A stretch of 14,969 nucleotides of DNA from an uncultured Prevotella sp. (GCA_900557255.1 USSA01000065.1:1-14969), one strand, 5' to 3'. Positions 1 to 10,105 are shown, counted from the stretch's first letter. The notes: generated by a model from the sequence alone, not told the origin. Numbers and translations: made by a program.

Positions 1-1907
<1,907 letters not shown>

Positions 1908-1956
1908 TTATATTTAATTAAATTATTAGATTGATTTTCATCTTCTGTTCTGTTTG

Positions 1957-1964
1957 CAAAGTTA
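1957..1964 (-). promoter_or_regulatory. Bacteroidetes -7 box (TAACTTTG) for the esterase
   Basis: Read on the minus strand, the bases are TAACTTTG, a perfect match to the Bacteroidetes primary-sigma -7 consensus TAnnTTTG. It lies about 52 bases upstream of the esterase ATG. I do not see a good TTG/TTTG -33 partner at the usual distance, so the promoter may need an activator. The match is seen directly; its use as a promoter is inferred. Confidence 0.5.
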
Positions 1965-2144
1965 TGAAAAGATTTCCATACGTGCTTTGTCTCATATATC
2001 AATAACTTTTCCCTTTGTTATATAATAAGGTGATTCTTTTTTCTCAGGTCTCAGAATATGTTTCATTTTGTTTCTTTTGGGGTAGATGTTATATGTGATA
2101 AAGTATTTGTTACTTGAGGTAAAATGCGTTTTAATGTTTTTATC

Positions 2145-2152
2145 TATTTTTG
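2145..2152 (+). promoter_or_regulatory. Bacteroidetes -7 box (TATTTTTG) for the susC-susD transcript
   Basis: TATTTTTG matches TAnnTTTG and is followed by C, as is common. It would place the transcript start near 2157-2160 and give a leader of about 100 bases. A strong -33 element is not visible, which fits genes switched on by a sugar-sensing regulator, but that is an inference. Confidence 0.45.
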
Positions 2153-2164
2153 CGACATGTTTCA

Positions 2165-2199
2165 GCATCCTTAATGAAATTTTTGAGAATTTAGGATGT
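2165..2199 (+). other. stem-loop in the probable susC leader
   Basis: GCATCCT (2165-2171) can pair with AGGATGT (2193-2199), with a G-T pair at the base. After a T-T mismatch, three more pairs extend the stem, leaving a 13-base A/T-rich loop. It sits just downstream of the -7 box, so it would be in the leader RNA. There is no U-tract directly after it, so it is not an ordinary terminator. It may be chance in A/T-rich DNA. Confidence 0.25.
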
Positions 2200-2261
2200 A
2201 TATATAATAATGTAATATTAAACAACTGACTAGTAAGTAAAACTATTAATCTATTTTTAAG

Positions 2262-5200
2262 ATGAAGAATTTAAAAATGATTGAAAAGCCGTTTGTTTTG
2301 CTATTCCTGCTCTGTTTGCTTCCTTTGGGAGCTTCGGCTCAGAGCATAGTAAAAGGTATAGTGACTGATCCAAGTGGAGAACCTGTGATTGGTGCTACTG
2401 TTAAAGTAAATGGTAGCAAGCTGGGTGTTGTTACCGACTTGGACGGTAAGTTTAGCATTGATGCTGCACCTGATGCAACATTGACAATTACCTATGTGGG
2501 TATGGAGCCTAAGACCGTGAAAGCTGAGGCTGGTAAAACCCTTTCCATTACCTTGAAGGATGATTCTAAAGTTCTTAATGATGTCGTTGTCATCGGTTAT
2601 GGCGTTCAGAAGAAGAGCGACCTGACTGGTGCAGTTGCATCTATCAAGAGCGATGACATTAAGGGTTTGTCAGCTACCGATGCCGGTGCTGCCCTCCAGG
2701 GTAAGGCTGCCGGTGTGCAGATTATCAACTCGGGTGGTCCGGGTGAGGCTGCCGATATCCGTATCCGTGGTTATTCTTCCAATAGTGGTAATATCGGTCC
2801 GTTGCTCATTGTCGATGGTCTGAAGGTGGATAACATCCAGTACCTGGATCCATCTATGATCGAGAGCATGGAGGTATTGAAGGATGCCGCTTCTGCTGCC
2901 ATCTATGGTGCGCAGGCGGGTAATGGTGTCGTTATCATTACTACCAAGACGGGTGCTGCCAATGGCGGTAAGGCTCAGATTTCTTACAGCAGCAAGTTCA
3001 CCATCCAGTCGTTGGGAAAGAGGGCTGAAATCTTTGATGCTCCTGAGTATATTGAGTATCATAAGTACTTGGGTGATATTGATGATGCCTTGCTCCAGAA
3101 AAACGGTTATAATGGACAGAATACCAACTGGTATGACGAGGTGTTTGAGAATTCCTTGGCTCACCAGCATAGTCTCACCGTGCAGGCAAGCAATGGCAAG
3201 GGCCGTTTCCTCGCCAGCTTGAATATCCTGAACAATGATGGTATCGTTAAAGGTAGCAAGGATACTTATAAGCGTTTCACTGGTCAGATCAATGCCGATT
3301 ATGATGTTTACAAGTGGTTGAACATTACTACCAATACATCTTTTGAAAAGTGGAAGACCAAAGGCGTGACCAAGGGTTATGGTTCATTGCTGAACTCTGT
3401 GGTTTCTATCGATCCTTTGACTCCAGCTTATATCAGTAATGTGGAGGATTTGGCTCCTGGCATGAAGGCAAAGGTAGAAGCCGGTGGCCCAGTTCCAAGA
3501 GATCCAAGCCATAACAATGACTACTATGGTACTTCTAAATATGTAGAAGATGCTACTGGTAACCCTCTCTATCAGCGCGACCGTCATGATACATGGAATT
3601 CTGGTATCAATGTACGTGGTACCGTTGCTGCCAATATCAAGCCATTCAAGGGCTTTACATTTACTTCTCGCTTAGGTTATCGTATCACTCAGAGTAACTA
3701 TCATAACTACGAGACTCCATATTGGTTAACATCTATGGCACATAGTGAAAACTATACCATTGAAGCGAATACCAATAATGGTTTGTACTATCAGTGGGAG
3801 AACTTTGCCAACTATTTGACAACAATCGGCAAGCACACTATTGGCGCCATGGCAGGTATGTCGTTTACCAAGAATCATTGGGATAACAGTTCCATCAGTT
3901 CTACAGGGGGTAACATACTCACATCTTATGAGCCAAACTTCCATTACATCAACTACTTGTTGGCTGATGCAACCAAGAATGTAGGTAACGCTCCTTCAGA
4001 TGCCACAGAGTTATCTTACTTTGGCCGTGTATCTTACAGCTATGACAACCGTTACTTCATGCAGGTTAACTTCCGTCGTGATGCTTTCGATACATCAAAA
4101 CTTTCAAAGAAGGCACGTTGGGGTAACTTCCCATCAGTTTCAGCAGGATGGGCTATCAGCAATGAGAAGTTCTTCAAGGACAATATAAGCCGTGATGCCA
4201 TTTCTTTCTTGAAACTTCGTGGTTCTTGGGGTCAGAATGGTAACGTCAATATCTTGAGCGATTATCGTTATGCTTCTACCATAGCTCTTAATCAGAGTTT
4301 CTATCAGTATAATCCTTCTCTCGGAGATGGTAAGCTGACTTTAGGTTCTAAGCCTTCCGGACTTGCTAACCCAGACTTGAAGTGGGAAACTTCAGAGCAG
4401 GTTGACCTTGGACTTGATGCGCGATTCCTTAACGACCGTTTGACTTTGGGCTTAGACTGGTATCGTAAGACAACCAAGGACCTCTTGATTGAAATCACTC
4501 CTATTCCAGAGATTGGTGTAAACAAGAGAGTTGTTAATACAGGTAAGGTACTTAACTCTGGTCTTGATTTCGAGTTGGGTTGGAGAGATCACATCAAGGA
4601 CTTTAAGTATAGTGTGACCGTAAATGGTTCAACTCTGAAGAATGAGGTGAAGGAGGTTTCTAACCTTGTAAGCCGTTTGACCGAAGTAGGTATCGATGGA
4701 TTCAATAACCAGCTTAAGCCTACATTCGAGGCTGGCCATCAGGTATGGTATTTCCGTGGTTACAAGTATGCAGGTGTAGCCGAAGATGGTAGCGCTCTCT
4801 ATTATAATAAGAATGGCGAAACAACTTCAGCTCCAACCGATGAAGATAAGCAGGATTTGGGCTCAGGTATTCCTAAGTTTACTTATGGTATTACTCTTAA
4901 TGCAGAATATAAGGGCTTTGACCTCACCGTATTTGGAACAGGCTCTGCTGGCAACAAGATTTACAACTTGATGGTTTCTGCAGACCGTCCGTTGATCAAT
5001 GGAATTGATACCTACTGGAAGGATTCTTGGAGAGCAGACCGCACCAATGCTAAATATCCTGATATGAAAAAGGTTGCTACAGACTGGAAGTTCTTCAGTT
5101 CTGATGCAGCTGTGTTCAGTGGCTCGTATTTCAAGATCAAGCAGATTCAGTTGGGCTATACATTGCCAAAGGCTATCTCTAGCGTGGCAGGTATCAGCAA

Positions 5201-5363
5201 TCTTCGTGTATATTGCTCACTGGATGATTTCTTCACCATCACCAAGTATCCTGGTGCTGATCCGGAGACCGCTTCTATGAATAGTGGCGCATCTCGTGGT
5301 TTTGATAATGGTACTTATCCAACTTCCAAGAAGGTGGTATTTGGTATCAATGTAACATTCTAA
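2262..5363 (+). CDS. SusC-like TonB-dependent outer-membrane transporter
   Basis: This 1033-residue protein imports oligosaccharides across the outer membrane using TonB energy. The chosen ATG gives a signal peptide with an ASA-Q cleavage site at residue 26/27. Residues about 29-105 are the carboxypeptidase-regulatory-like extension typical of SusC proteins (SIVKGIVTDPSGEPVIGATV). DVVVIGYG at 107-114 is the conserved segment that precedes the plug domain (about 115-235), and the rest is the 22-strand barrel. The protein ends in GINVTF, with the terminal Phe expected of an outer-membrane beta-barrel. The length is normal for the family. susD follows 19 bases downstream, so the two genes are surely co-transcribed and their products should form the lidded SusCD complex. 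The substrate is inferred as xylan or arabinoxylan fragments, from the esterase, GH43 and GH8 neighbours. Confidence 0.95.
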   Translation: MKNLKMIEKPFVLLFLLCLLPLGASAQSIVKGIVTDPSGEPVIGATVKVNGSKLGVVTDLDGKFSIDAAPDATLTITYVGMEPKTVKAEAGKTLSITLKDDSKVLNDVVVIGYGVQKKSDLTGAVASIKSDDIKGLSATDAGAALQGKAAGVQIINSGGPGEAADIRIRGYSSNSGNIGPLLIVDGLKVDNIQYLDPSMIESMEVLKDAASAAIYGAQAGNGVVIITTKTGAANGGKAQISYSSKFTIQSLGKRAEIFDAPEYIEYHKYLGDIDDALLQKNGYNGQNTNWYDEVFENSLAHQHSLTVQASNGKGRFLASLNILNNDGIVKGSKDTYKRFTGQINADYDVYKWLNITTNTSFEKWKTKGVTKGYGSLLNSVVSIDPLTPAYISNVEDLAPGMKAKVEAGGPVPRDPSHNNDYYGTSKYVEDATGNPLYQRDRHDTWNSGINVRGTVAANIKPFKGFTFTSRLGYRITQSNYHNYETPYWLTSMAHSENYTIEANTNNGLYYQWENFANYLTTIGKHTIGAMAGMSFTKNHWDNSSISSTGGNILTSYEPNFHYINYLLADATKNVGNAPSDATELSYFGRVSYSYDNRYFMQVNFRRDAFDTSKLSKKARWGNFPSVSAGWAISNEKFFKDNISRDAISFLKLRGSWGQNGNVNILSDYRYASTIALNQSFYQYNPSLGDGKLTLGSKPSGLANPDLKWETSEQVDLGLDARFLNDRLTLGLDWYRKTTKDLLIEITPIPEIGVNKRVVNTGKVLNSGLDFELGWRDHIKDFKYSVTVNGSTLKNEVKEVSNLVSRLTEVGIDGFNNQLKPTFEAGHQVWYFRGYKYAGVAEDGSALYYNKNGETTSAPTDEDKQDLGSGIPKFTYGITLNAEYKGFDLTVFGTGSAGNKIYNLMVSADRPLINGIDTYWKDSWRADRTNAKYPDMKKVATDWKFFSSDAAVFSGSYFKIKQIQLGYTLPKAISSVAGISNLRVYCSLDDFFTITKYPGADPETASMNSGASRGFDNGTYPTSKKVVFGINVTF

Positions 5364-5382
5364 CCTTTAATATTCAAAAACA

Positions 5383-7179
5383 ATGAAGAAAATATTATTT
5401 TCAACAATATTGGCTCTTGCTGCCACAGGAACAATGACGCTCACTACATCTTGTGAGGATCAGCTTGACATTGAGCAGAAGGGTGTAATATATACCGAGA
5501 ACTTCTATAAGACCGATGCTGATGCAGAGGCAGCCCTCGTTGCTGCATACGAAGGCTTTATGTGTAATGTGGTGGGACGTAACCACGATGGTGGTGGCCC
5601 AAGTATTTATACTCCATTGAAACTGATACTCAATGAGTGTGGAGACGATGTGTTGGCAGCAGGTGCCAACTCTGGTGATAATACGTTTGGTATCATGCTC
5701 AATCAGTTCTATTATGATGCTGAGGCTGAAGTGCCAAAGCATATGTACACAGGCCTCTATCACTCTGTATATACCTGTAACCTTGTACTCGATCACTTTG
5801 CCAAGGGTACTACCGCTGTGCAGAAACGTTGCGCCGCAGAGGCTCGTGTGCTTCGTGCTTATGATTATTTCCTGTTGGCTAATCTCTGGGGTACTCCACC
5901 ATTGGTAACTAAAGCTCTGGATCCTTCTGCACAGCCTTTTAATTGTGATAAGGATCCTGAGCATCCTATGGATCACCAACAGTTGATAGAGTGGATTGCG
6001 CAGGAATGTGAGAATGCTGCCAACGATTTGGATGAGCGTAAAAGTAAGGATGACAAGGATGGAGCAGTGAAGGTAACCAAGGGCTTTGCATATGCTCTGG
6101 CTGGTAAGGCTTACCTCTTCGCCGGTAAATATGAAGAGGCTAAAACTGCCCTTAAAAAGGTTATAGACTCGGAAAAGTATGATCTTGTTCCTGGTGAGAA
6201 ATATGCCGACAACTTCCATATCGAGGGTGATGCCAACGAGGAGAAGGTATTTGAAATCAACTTCGAGTATAATACAGGTAAGACCAATTGGGGTGGTATG
6301 ATTCAGCGTTCTAGCTGGATGGAGACCAACTATTGGGATTGGCGTGCTGATCACTTTGTTGTTTCTCCTAACAAGGTTTATTGTGGCGGCGTTGATGGCT
6401 GGGGTGGCCTTGGCGTGCCTCAGTGGTTTGGTGACGAGTTCTATAAAAATGATGGTGATCACTCTTATCGCTTGAAGGCTACTTTAAAGCATATTGATGA
6501 TGCGGTTTATCATATGCCTTACGGCAAGGATGAAATCGATAAAATGACTGACGAGCAGAAGAAAACCAGTGACAAGATTGGCATCAATGACCCTGTTCAG
6601 GGACTCTACGGCAACTCTACCTGGTTGGCGTTCAAGCAAATAATGAGAGCTTCTGATACTCAAGGCAAGAAATATGGTGATAACATTCGCTTGAATAATT
6701 ATCTTGTCATGCGTTACGCTGAGGTTTTGCTCAATTATGCAGAGGCTTGTCTTCAGACAGGCGATCAGGCTGAAGCTAAGAGATATATCAATATGATTCA
6801 GGAGCGCGCCGGTTCAAAGACAGTCAGTGAAACTGTTGATATGGATGTGTTGAAGAAAGAAAAGTCATATGAACTTTGGCTTGAAGGCTGTCGTTGGTTC
6901 GATATCATGCGATGGGATGATCCAAAGGCCAAAGAGCGTTTGACTAAGGCTGGTACAGTCGTGCCACATTTGTTTGATAAGGTTTTCAGAGCTCCAAAGG
7001 CAGACGACCAGGATGTAACTTGGGAACATGGATCAGAAGCAAACAGCCGTTTCTATACGACCAACACTCCTGAGACTAATTTCAAGGTAGGTTTCAAGGA
7101 GGGCAAGCATGAGTTCTTCCCTTATCCACAGACCGTGTTGGATAAGAACCCTAATCTGAAGCAGAATCCTGGTTGGTAA
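5383..7179 (+). CDS. SusD/RagB-like surface glycan-binding lipoprotein
   Basis: This 598-residue lipoprotein is the partner of the SusC-like transporter and binds glycan over the barrel mouth. The signal sequence ends in the lipobox LTTSC (Cys24), followed by acidic residues (EDQLD), which suits lipoprotein export to the cell surface in Bacteroidetes. Typical SusD/RagB blocks are present: AAEARVLRAYDYF near 151-163 and the following LWGTPPLV, the TPR-like RYAEVLLNYAEA at about 444-455, ELWLEGCRWFDIMRW at 497-511, and the C-terminal FFPYPQ...NPNLKQNPGW. The length is somewhat above that of many SusD proteins but within the normal range. It is the last gene before a strong terminator; no SusE/SusF-type lipoprotein follows, which is the usual position for one. 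Confidence 0.95.
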   Translation: MKKILFSTILALAATGTMTLTTSCEDQLDIEQKGVIYTENFYKTDADAEAALVAAYEGFMCNVVGRNHDGGGPSIYTPLKLILNECGDDVLAAGANSGDNTFGIMLNQFYYDAEAEVPKHMYTGLYHSVYTCNLVLDHFAKGTTAVQKRCAAEARVLRAYDYFLLANLWGTPPLVTKALDPSAQPFNCDKDPEHPMDHQQLIEWIAQECENAANDLDERKSKDDKDGAVKVTKGFAYALAGKAYLFAGKYEEAKTALKKVIDSEKYDLVPGEKYADNFHIEGDANEEKVFEINFEYNTGKTNWGGMIQRSSWMETNYWDWRADHFVVSPNKVYCGGVDGWGGLGVPQWFGDEFYKNDGDHSYRLKATLKHIDDAVYHMPYGKDEIDKMTDEQKKTSDKIGINDPVQGLYGNSTWLAFKQIMRASDTQGKKYGDNIRLNNYLVMRYAEVLLNYAEACLQTGDQAEAKRYINMIQERAGSKTVSETVDMDVLKKEKSYELWLEGCRWFDIMRWDDPKAKERLTKAGTVVPHLFDKVFRAPKADDQDVTWEHGSEANSRFYTTNTPETNFKVGFKEGKHEFFPYPQTVLDKNPNLKQNPGW

Positions 7180-7243
7180 TCATGAAGTTGTTTTGTTAAT
7201 ATAGTGTTTTTAGTTTAAAGAACTATAGATTGTTTGACAATTA

Positions 7244-7280
7244 GGGGGTGTTTTGAAAAAAAGCACTCCCTTTTTTCTTC
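7244..7280 (+). terminator. intrinsic terminator after susD
   Basis: GGGGGTGTTTT (7244-7254) pairs with AAAAGCACTCCC (ending at 7270) as an 11-12 position stem that includes G-T pairs, closed by a GAAA tetraloop and followed by six T and a T-rich tail. It lies 64 bases after the susD stop. It should end the susCD transcript, so the downstream island and hydrolase genes need their own promoters or read-through. Confidence 0.85.
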
Positions 7281-7321
7281 TTTACAGGAATTTACGTATG
7301 AAAACATGAATCATTAGAATA

Positions 7322-7849
7322 ATGAAAAATTTAATTGTATTTATGCTGTTATTTTGTATGTTTTCTTGTACACAGGAGAGAAGAGAACGACATATGGTTT
7401 CTTTTATAGTTAAAGACTTGGAAAGATATCCAATGGGTAAGAATTCTTATTTGATTGTAAATTCTAAAGATGTACCAATATAGTATAATCGCATTAAAGG
7501 TTCATATTGGGTAGGTCCTTTTTATGAGGATTTGATACAATCTCTTTTTGGATTTTCTATTTCCAGTGGATATATGTATAAAGTTGCAGCTAGTGAGAAT
7601 GTATATATGTTTGATAAACATATGAAAAGCAAAGATACTATCTCGATTTGTTATGCTGTTCGGGATTCTGTACCAATTGTTAATTCTGAAAATGCTAGTG
7701 ATACGATGTTTATAAATAAAATTCCATTTATTAATTATACCAAAAGAGCAAGGATGTATAAAAGACATCGAGATAGTGTTTGGGTTAATTATCAACCCGA
7801 TACGCTTGTAATGCCTAAAATTAAACGAGATACATTAATAGAAAAATAA
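7322..7849 (+). pseudogene. small lipoprotein gene of unknown function, interrupted by in-frame TAG
   Basis: From the ATG at 7322 the frame encodes a signal sequence ending in a lipobox-like FSC (Cys16), then reaches a TAG at codon 54 (7481-7483). The same frame continues without another stop to TAA at 7847-7849, 175 codons in all. Composition is even on both sides of the TAG, and the downstream part reads like real protein (for example DSVPIVNSENASDT). One base change from a sense codon such as CAG would explain it. The part after the TAG could restart at the ATG at 7532 but would lack a signal sequence. I do not recognise the family; its place next to an RHS toxin tip suggests a former immunity or island lipoprotein. 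Alternatives are nonsense suppression or a sequencing error. Confidence 0.6.
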
Positions 7850-7865
7850 TATAGTTTATCGTCTT

Positions 7866-9068
7866 ATGAAAAGATTTATAATACTTGTAGTATTCAAGGA
7901 TGGAGCAAATGCGGACGTGGAGTATTTCTATGATGCAAATGGCGCATTGGTCAAGGACTTGAACAAGGGTATCAGCAATATAGAGTATGATGTCCTTGGC
8001 AACTTGAAGTGTATCACCTTCAATAATGGCTTCAAGACGAAGTATGTCTATGATGCAGCTGGCAATAAACTGCGAACCACTCATGAGTCAGTCGTGGGAA
8101 ATACGACTGATTACATTGGCAACTTCGTGCTCGAAGATGGAAAGCTATCTAAGTATCTCTTTGATGGTGGCTATTGTTCATTCGATAACAATCAGAATCC
8201 AAGTTTCCATTATTACGAGAAGGATCATCTCGGCAGTGTAAGGATGGTGGTGAATGAGAATGGTACGATAGAACAAGTGAATCATTACTATCCATTCGGT
8301 GGAGTATATGGCGACTTGTCATACAAAGGCGAGTTGCAAAGAAACAAGTACATCGGCAAGGAGTTCGACCATATGTACGGCTTGGATTGGTATGACCATG
8401 GGGCTAGAATGTATGATGCGGCAAGATTGGCTTGGGATAGGATGGAGCCTTTGTATGACAAATATTACCCTCTTAATACTTATTTGTATAGTGGAAATAA
8501 TCCGATTAATTCTATTGATGATGATGGTAATAGAATTATTGTGTGGTATAAAGACAAAATCGGAAATGATCAATCTTTCGTTTTTACAGGACAAGAAACG
8601 AAAGAATTACCGCAGAATCAATTTGTAAGGGACTTTATTCAGGCATATTTTTACAATATAAATAATGGTGGTGGTAAGGCAATGCTTGAAGCTGCAAAAT
8701 CTCAGGTTGATTTTAATCTGTTTAATGCTTTAGATTTAAAAGAAAATGAGAGCTATTATCAAAATAATGGTCGCAAAGATAAATATGTAGTTTGGCAATC
8801 TCGTCAAGGACTTCTTTTAAGTAATGGAGATAAACAATCTGCTGCAACAATTTTGGAACATGAATTTGCTCATTACGTTGATGATGTGCTAAATCACAAA
8901 AATCATAAAGAAAGGGAACAAACTAAGGATTATCAATATGATAATAAAGAAGAAAAACGAGTTGTTACCGGATATGAAAGTTTAACAGCAAGAAAAAATA
9001 AAGAGGGAATTCGTAAAAATCATAAGGGGAAAAATTTTCCAACGAAGAACTCTTTTAGTATAAAATAA
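7866..9068 (+). CDS. N-terminally truncated RHS/YD-repeat protein with a predicted zinc-metallopeptidase toxin tip
   Basis: This is the C-terminal part (400 residues) of an RHS polymorphic toxin; full-length Bacteroidetes RHS proteins usually exceed 1000 residues. YD-type repeats (YFYDANG, YVYDAAGNK) are followed by the RHS core: DHLGSVR at 120-126, YGLDWYDHGARMYD at 171-184, and YLYSGNNPINSIDDDG at 206-221. After the core comes a variable tip (about 222-400) with HEFAH at 332-336 (H332, E333, H336), the HExxH zinc site, and then TGYESLTARKNKEGIR at 368-383, which resembles the downstream block of M91/NleD-like zincins; E371 is a candidate further ligand. Only nine residues (MKRFIILVV) precede the YD region, and they look like the start of an unrelated signal sequence, so the 5' end appears to be a recombination junction. 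Codons shift from G/C-balanced in the core to A/T-rich in the tip. Lacking the RHS N-terminus it may be a silent orphan cassette. The next gene is a probable immunity protein. Confidence 0.8.
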   Translation: MKRFIILVVFKDGANADVEYFYDANGALVKDLNKGISNIEYDVLGNLKCITFNNGFKTKYVYDAAGNKLRTTHESVVGNTTDYIGNFVLEDGKLSKYLFDGGYCSFDNNQNPSFHYYEKDHLGSVRMVVNENGTIEQVNHYYPFGGVYGDLSYKGELQRNKYIGKEFDHMYGLDWYDHGARMYDAARLAWDRMEPLYDKYYPLNTYLYSGNNPINSIDDDGNRIIVWYKDKIGNDQSFVFTGQETKELPQNQFVRDFIQAYFYNINNGGGKAMLEAAKSQVDFNLFNALDLKENESYYQNNGRKDKYVVWQSRQGLLLSNGDKQSAATILEHEFAHYVDDVLNHKNHKEREQTKDYQYDNKEEKRVVTGYESLTARKNKEGIRKNHKGKNFPTKNSFSIK

Positions 9069-9076
9069 AAAAGCGT

Positions 9077-9571
9077 ATGAAGAAATTATTTTTTTGCATA
9101 TTTATGTTGACATCTTGTTCTTTTAAAAAGGACATTATGGTTTCTTACCTTTATGATGGGGTGGAGACTCCTTTTTCTGTCGAACCCAAAAAATTTGATT
9201 CAGATTTTCAACATTATAAAGTTGATATGTCTTATATACCTAAAAATGAGTTTGATAGTATTTATAATGGTTTTAAAAAGACAAATGATAAAAAGATAGA
9301 AGAATTTGATGTGCGTTTTAGCGTAAAAATTGGCAATGCTAAATATTATATTAATCGCTGGTTTGATGTTGTAAATGTTCATCATGATAGTATTTCTGTA
9401 AATCCGCGAGTCATATATCTGTTAAGACAATATTCTGGATTTTATAATTACATAGAATCAGAAGATTTAGTGTCTCCTGATATAAAATTATATGGTATTC
9501 CAAAAAATTACCAATATATGTATCCTTCTAAAAAAAGAGGTAAAAAAGTAATATTGTACCCTCAAAAGTGA
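9077..9571 (+). CDS. small lipoprotein, candidate immunity protein for the RHS tip
   Basis: This 164-residue protein has a short signal sequence ending in the lipobox LTSC (Cys14), so it should be a lipoprotein facing the periplasm. The rest is rich in Lys, Tyr, Asp and Phe and shows no motif that I recognise. It begins 8 bases after the stop of the RHS protein, on the same strand and with the same A/T-rich codon use as the toxin tip. This is the position that cognate immunity genes occupy in RHS loci. The immunity role is inferred from position only. A lipid-anchored immunity protein would fit a toxin that acts or is intercepted in the periplasm. Confidence 0.6.
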   Translation: MKKLFFCIFMLTSCSFKKDIMVSYLYDGVETPFSVEPKKFDSDFQHYKVDMSYIPKNEFDSIYNGFKKTNDKKIEEFDVRFSVKIGNAKYYINRWFDVVNVHHDSISVNPRVIYLLRQYSGFYNYIESEDLVSPDIKLYGIPKNYQYMYPSKKRGKKVILYPQK

Positions 9572-9643
9572 ATGGGTGAGTTTGAATTATTGTGAGAAGT
9601 AATACAATGCAGATTTGTATGGACTATATAATAATTGGTAGAG

Positions 9644-10105
9644 ATGGAAAAAATAATAAAGTTTTTTGTGGCTTGTTTGTTCTTTATAGCAGGTTGCTTT
9701 TGTAATTTTTTGTTTGTCAAGTATTCGTCTGAAAACAAAAAATCAAAGAAATGTATAGAATACAGTTTTGTAGGATATTATACTGATTCGCTAATTCCTG
9801 ATAATTATAGGGAAAGACTTTCTGGTATTAGTTATGATAATAATGCTGATCCGTATGGAGTCTACAATCATAAAAATGGTGTTATATCCAATTATCGGTT
9901 GGCTGGTATCATTGCTAAAAATGTCTTGTCAAATATTTATGGGGAAAAGCAAATCAATTCAGAACTTCCCTTGAAAATTTCTTTGATAAATAATAGATTC
10001 TGGCAAATAGAAGGTTCGTTGCCACCAAATATGACAGGTGGTACAGCCATTATCGTGATTAAAAAAGATGATGGGCAAATACAATATATTCGCCATACAA
10101 AATGA
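9644..10105 (+). CDS. Imm-NTF2 (YbbC/YhhH-like) immunity protein
   Basis: This 153-residue protein starts at the ATG at 9644; a TTG nine bases upstream is in frame but less likely. The N-terminus is hydrophobic with a possible lipobox IAGC (Cys18), so it is a lipoprotein or is membrane-anchored. Residues about 83-153 read like the NTF2-fold immunity family found beside RHS genes (YbbC/YhhH type): NYRLAGIIAKNVLSNIYG, FWQIEGSLPP with W120, TGGTAIIVIKKDDGQI near 131-146, and a final HTK. The family protects against RHS or contact-dependent toxins. Its usual place is right after its own toxin, but here it follows the other lipoprotein after a 72-base gap, so its toxin is either absent or the same RHS tip. 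Confidence 0.75.
   Translation: MEKIIKFFVACLFFIAGCFCNFLFVKYSSENKKSKKCIEYSFVGYYTDSLIPDNYRERLSGISYDNNADPYGVYNHKNGVISNYRLAGIIAKNVLSNIYGEKQINSELPLKISLINNRFWQIEGSLPPNMTGGTAIIVIKKDDGQIQYIRHTK

Noticed and set aside
1992..2225. 77-codon minus-strand open frame in the divergent intergenic region
   Set aside because: It lies in A/T-rich DNA across the probable susC promoter and leader, and its translation (Lys/Ile-rich) has no domain or signal.
5401..6462. 353-codon open frame antisense to the SusD-like gene
   Set aside because: It is the mirror of a well-conserved SusD coding frame, its product has no recognisable motif, and it has no leader or signal of its own.
7211..7225. TAGTT/AACTA inverted repeat after susD
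   Set aside because: Five A/T-rich pairs only; likely chance, and the real terminator follows at 7244.
9635..9643. TTG as start of the Imm-NTF2 gene
   Set aside because: The ATG at 9644 is in frame nine bases later and gives a cleaner signal sequence (MEKIIKFF).
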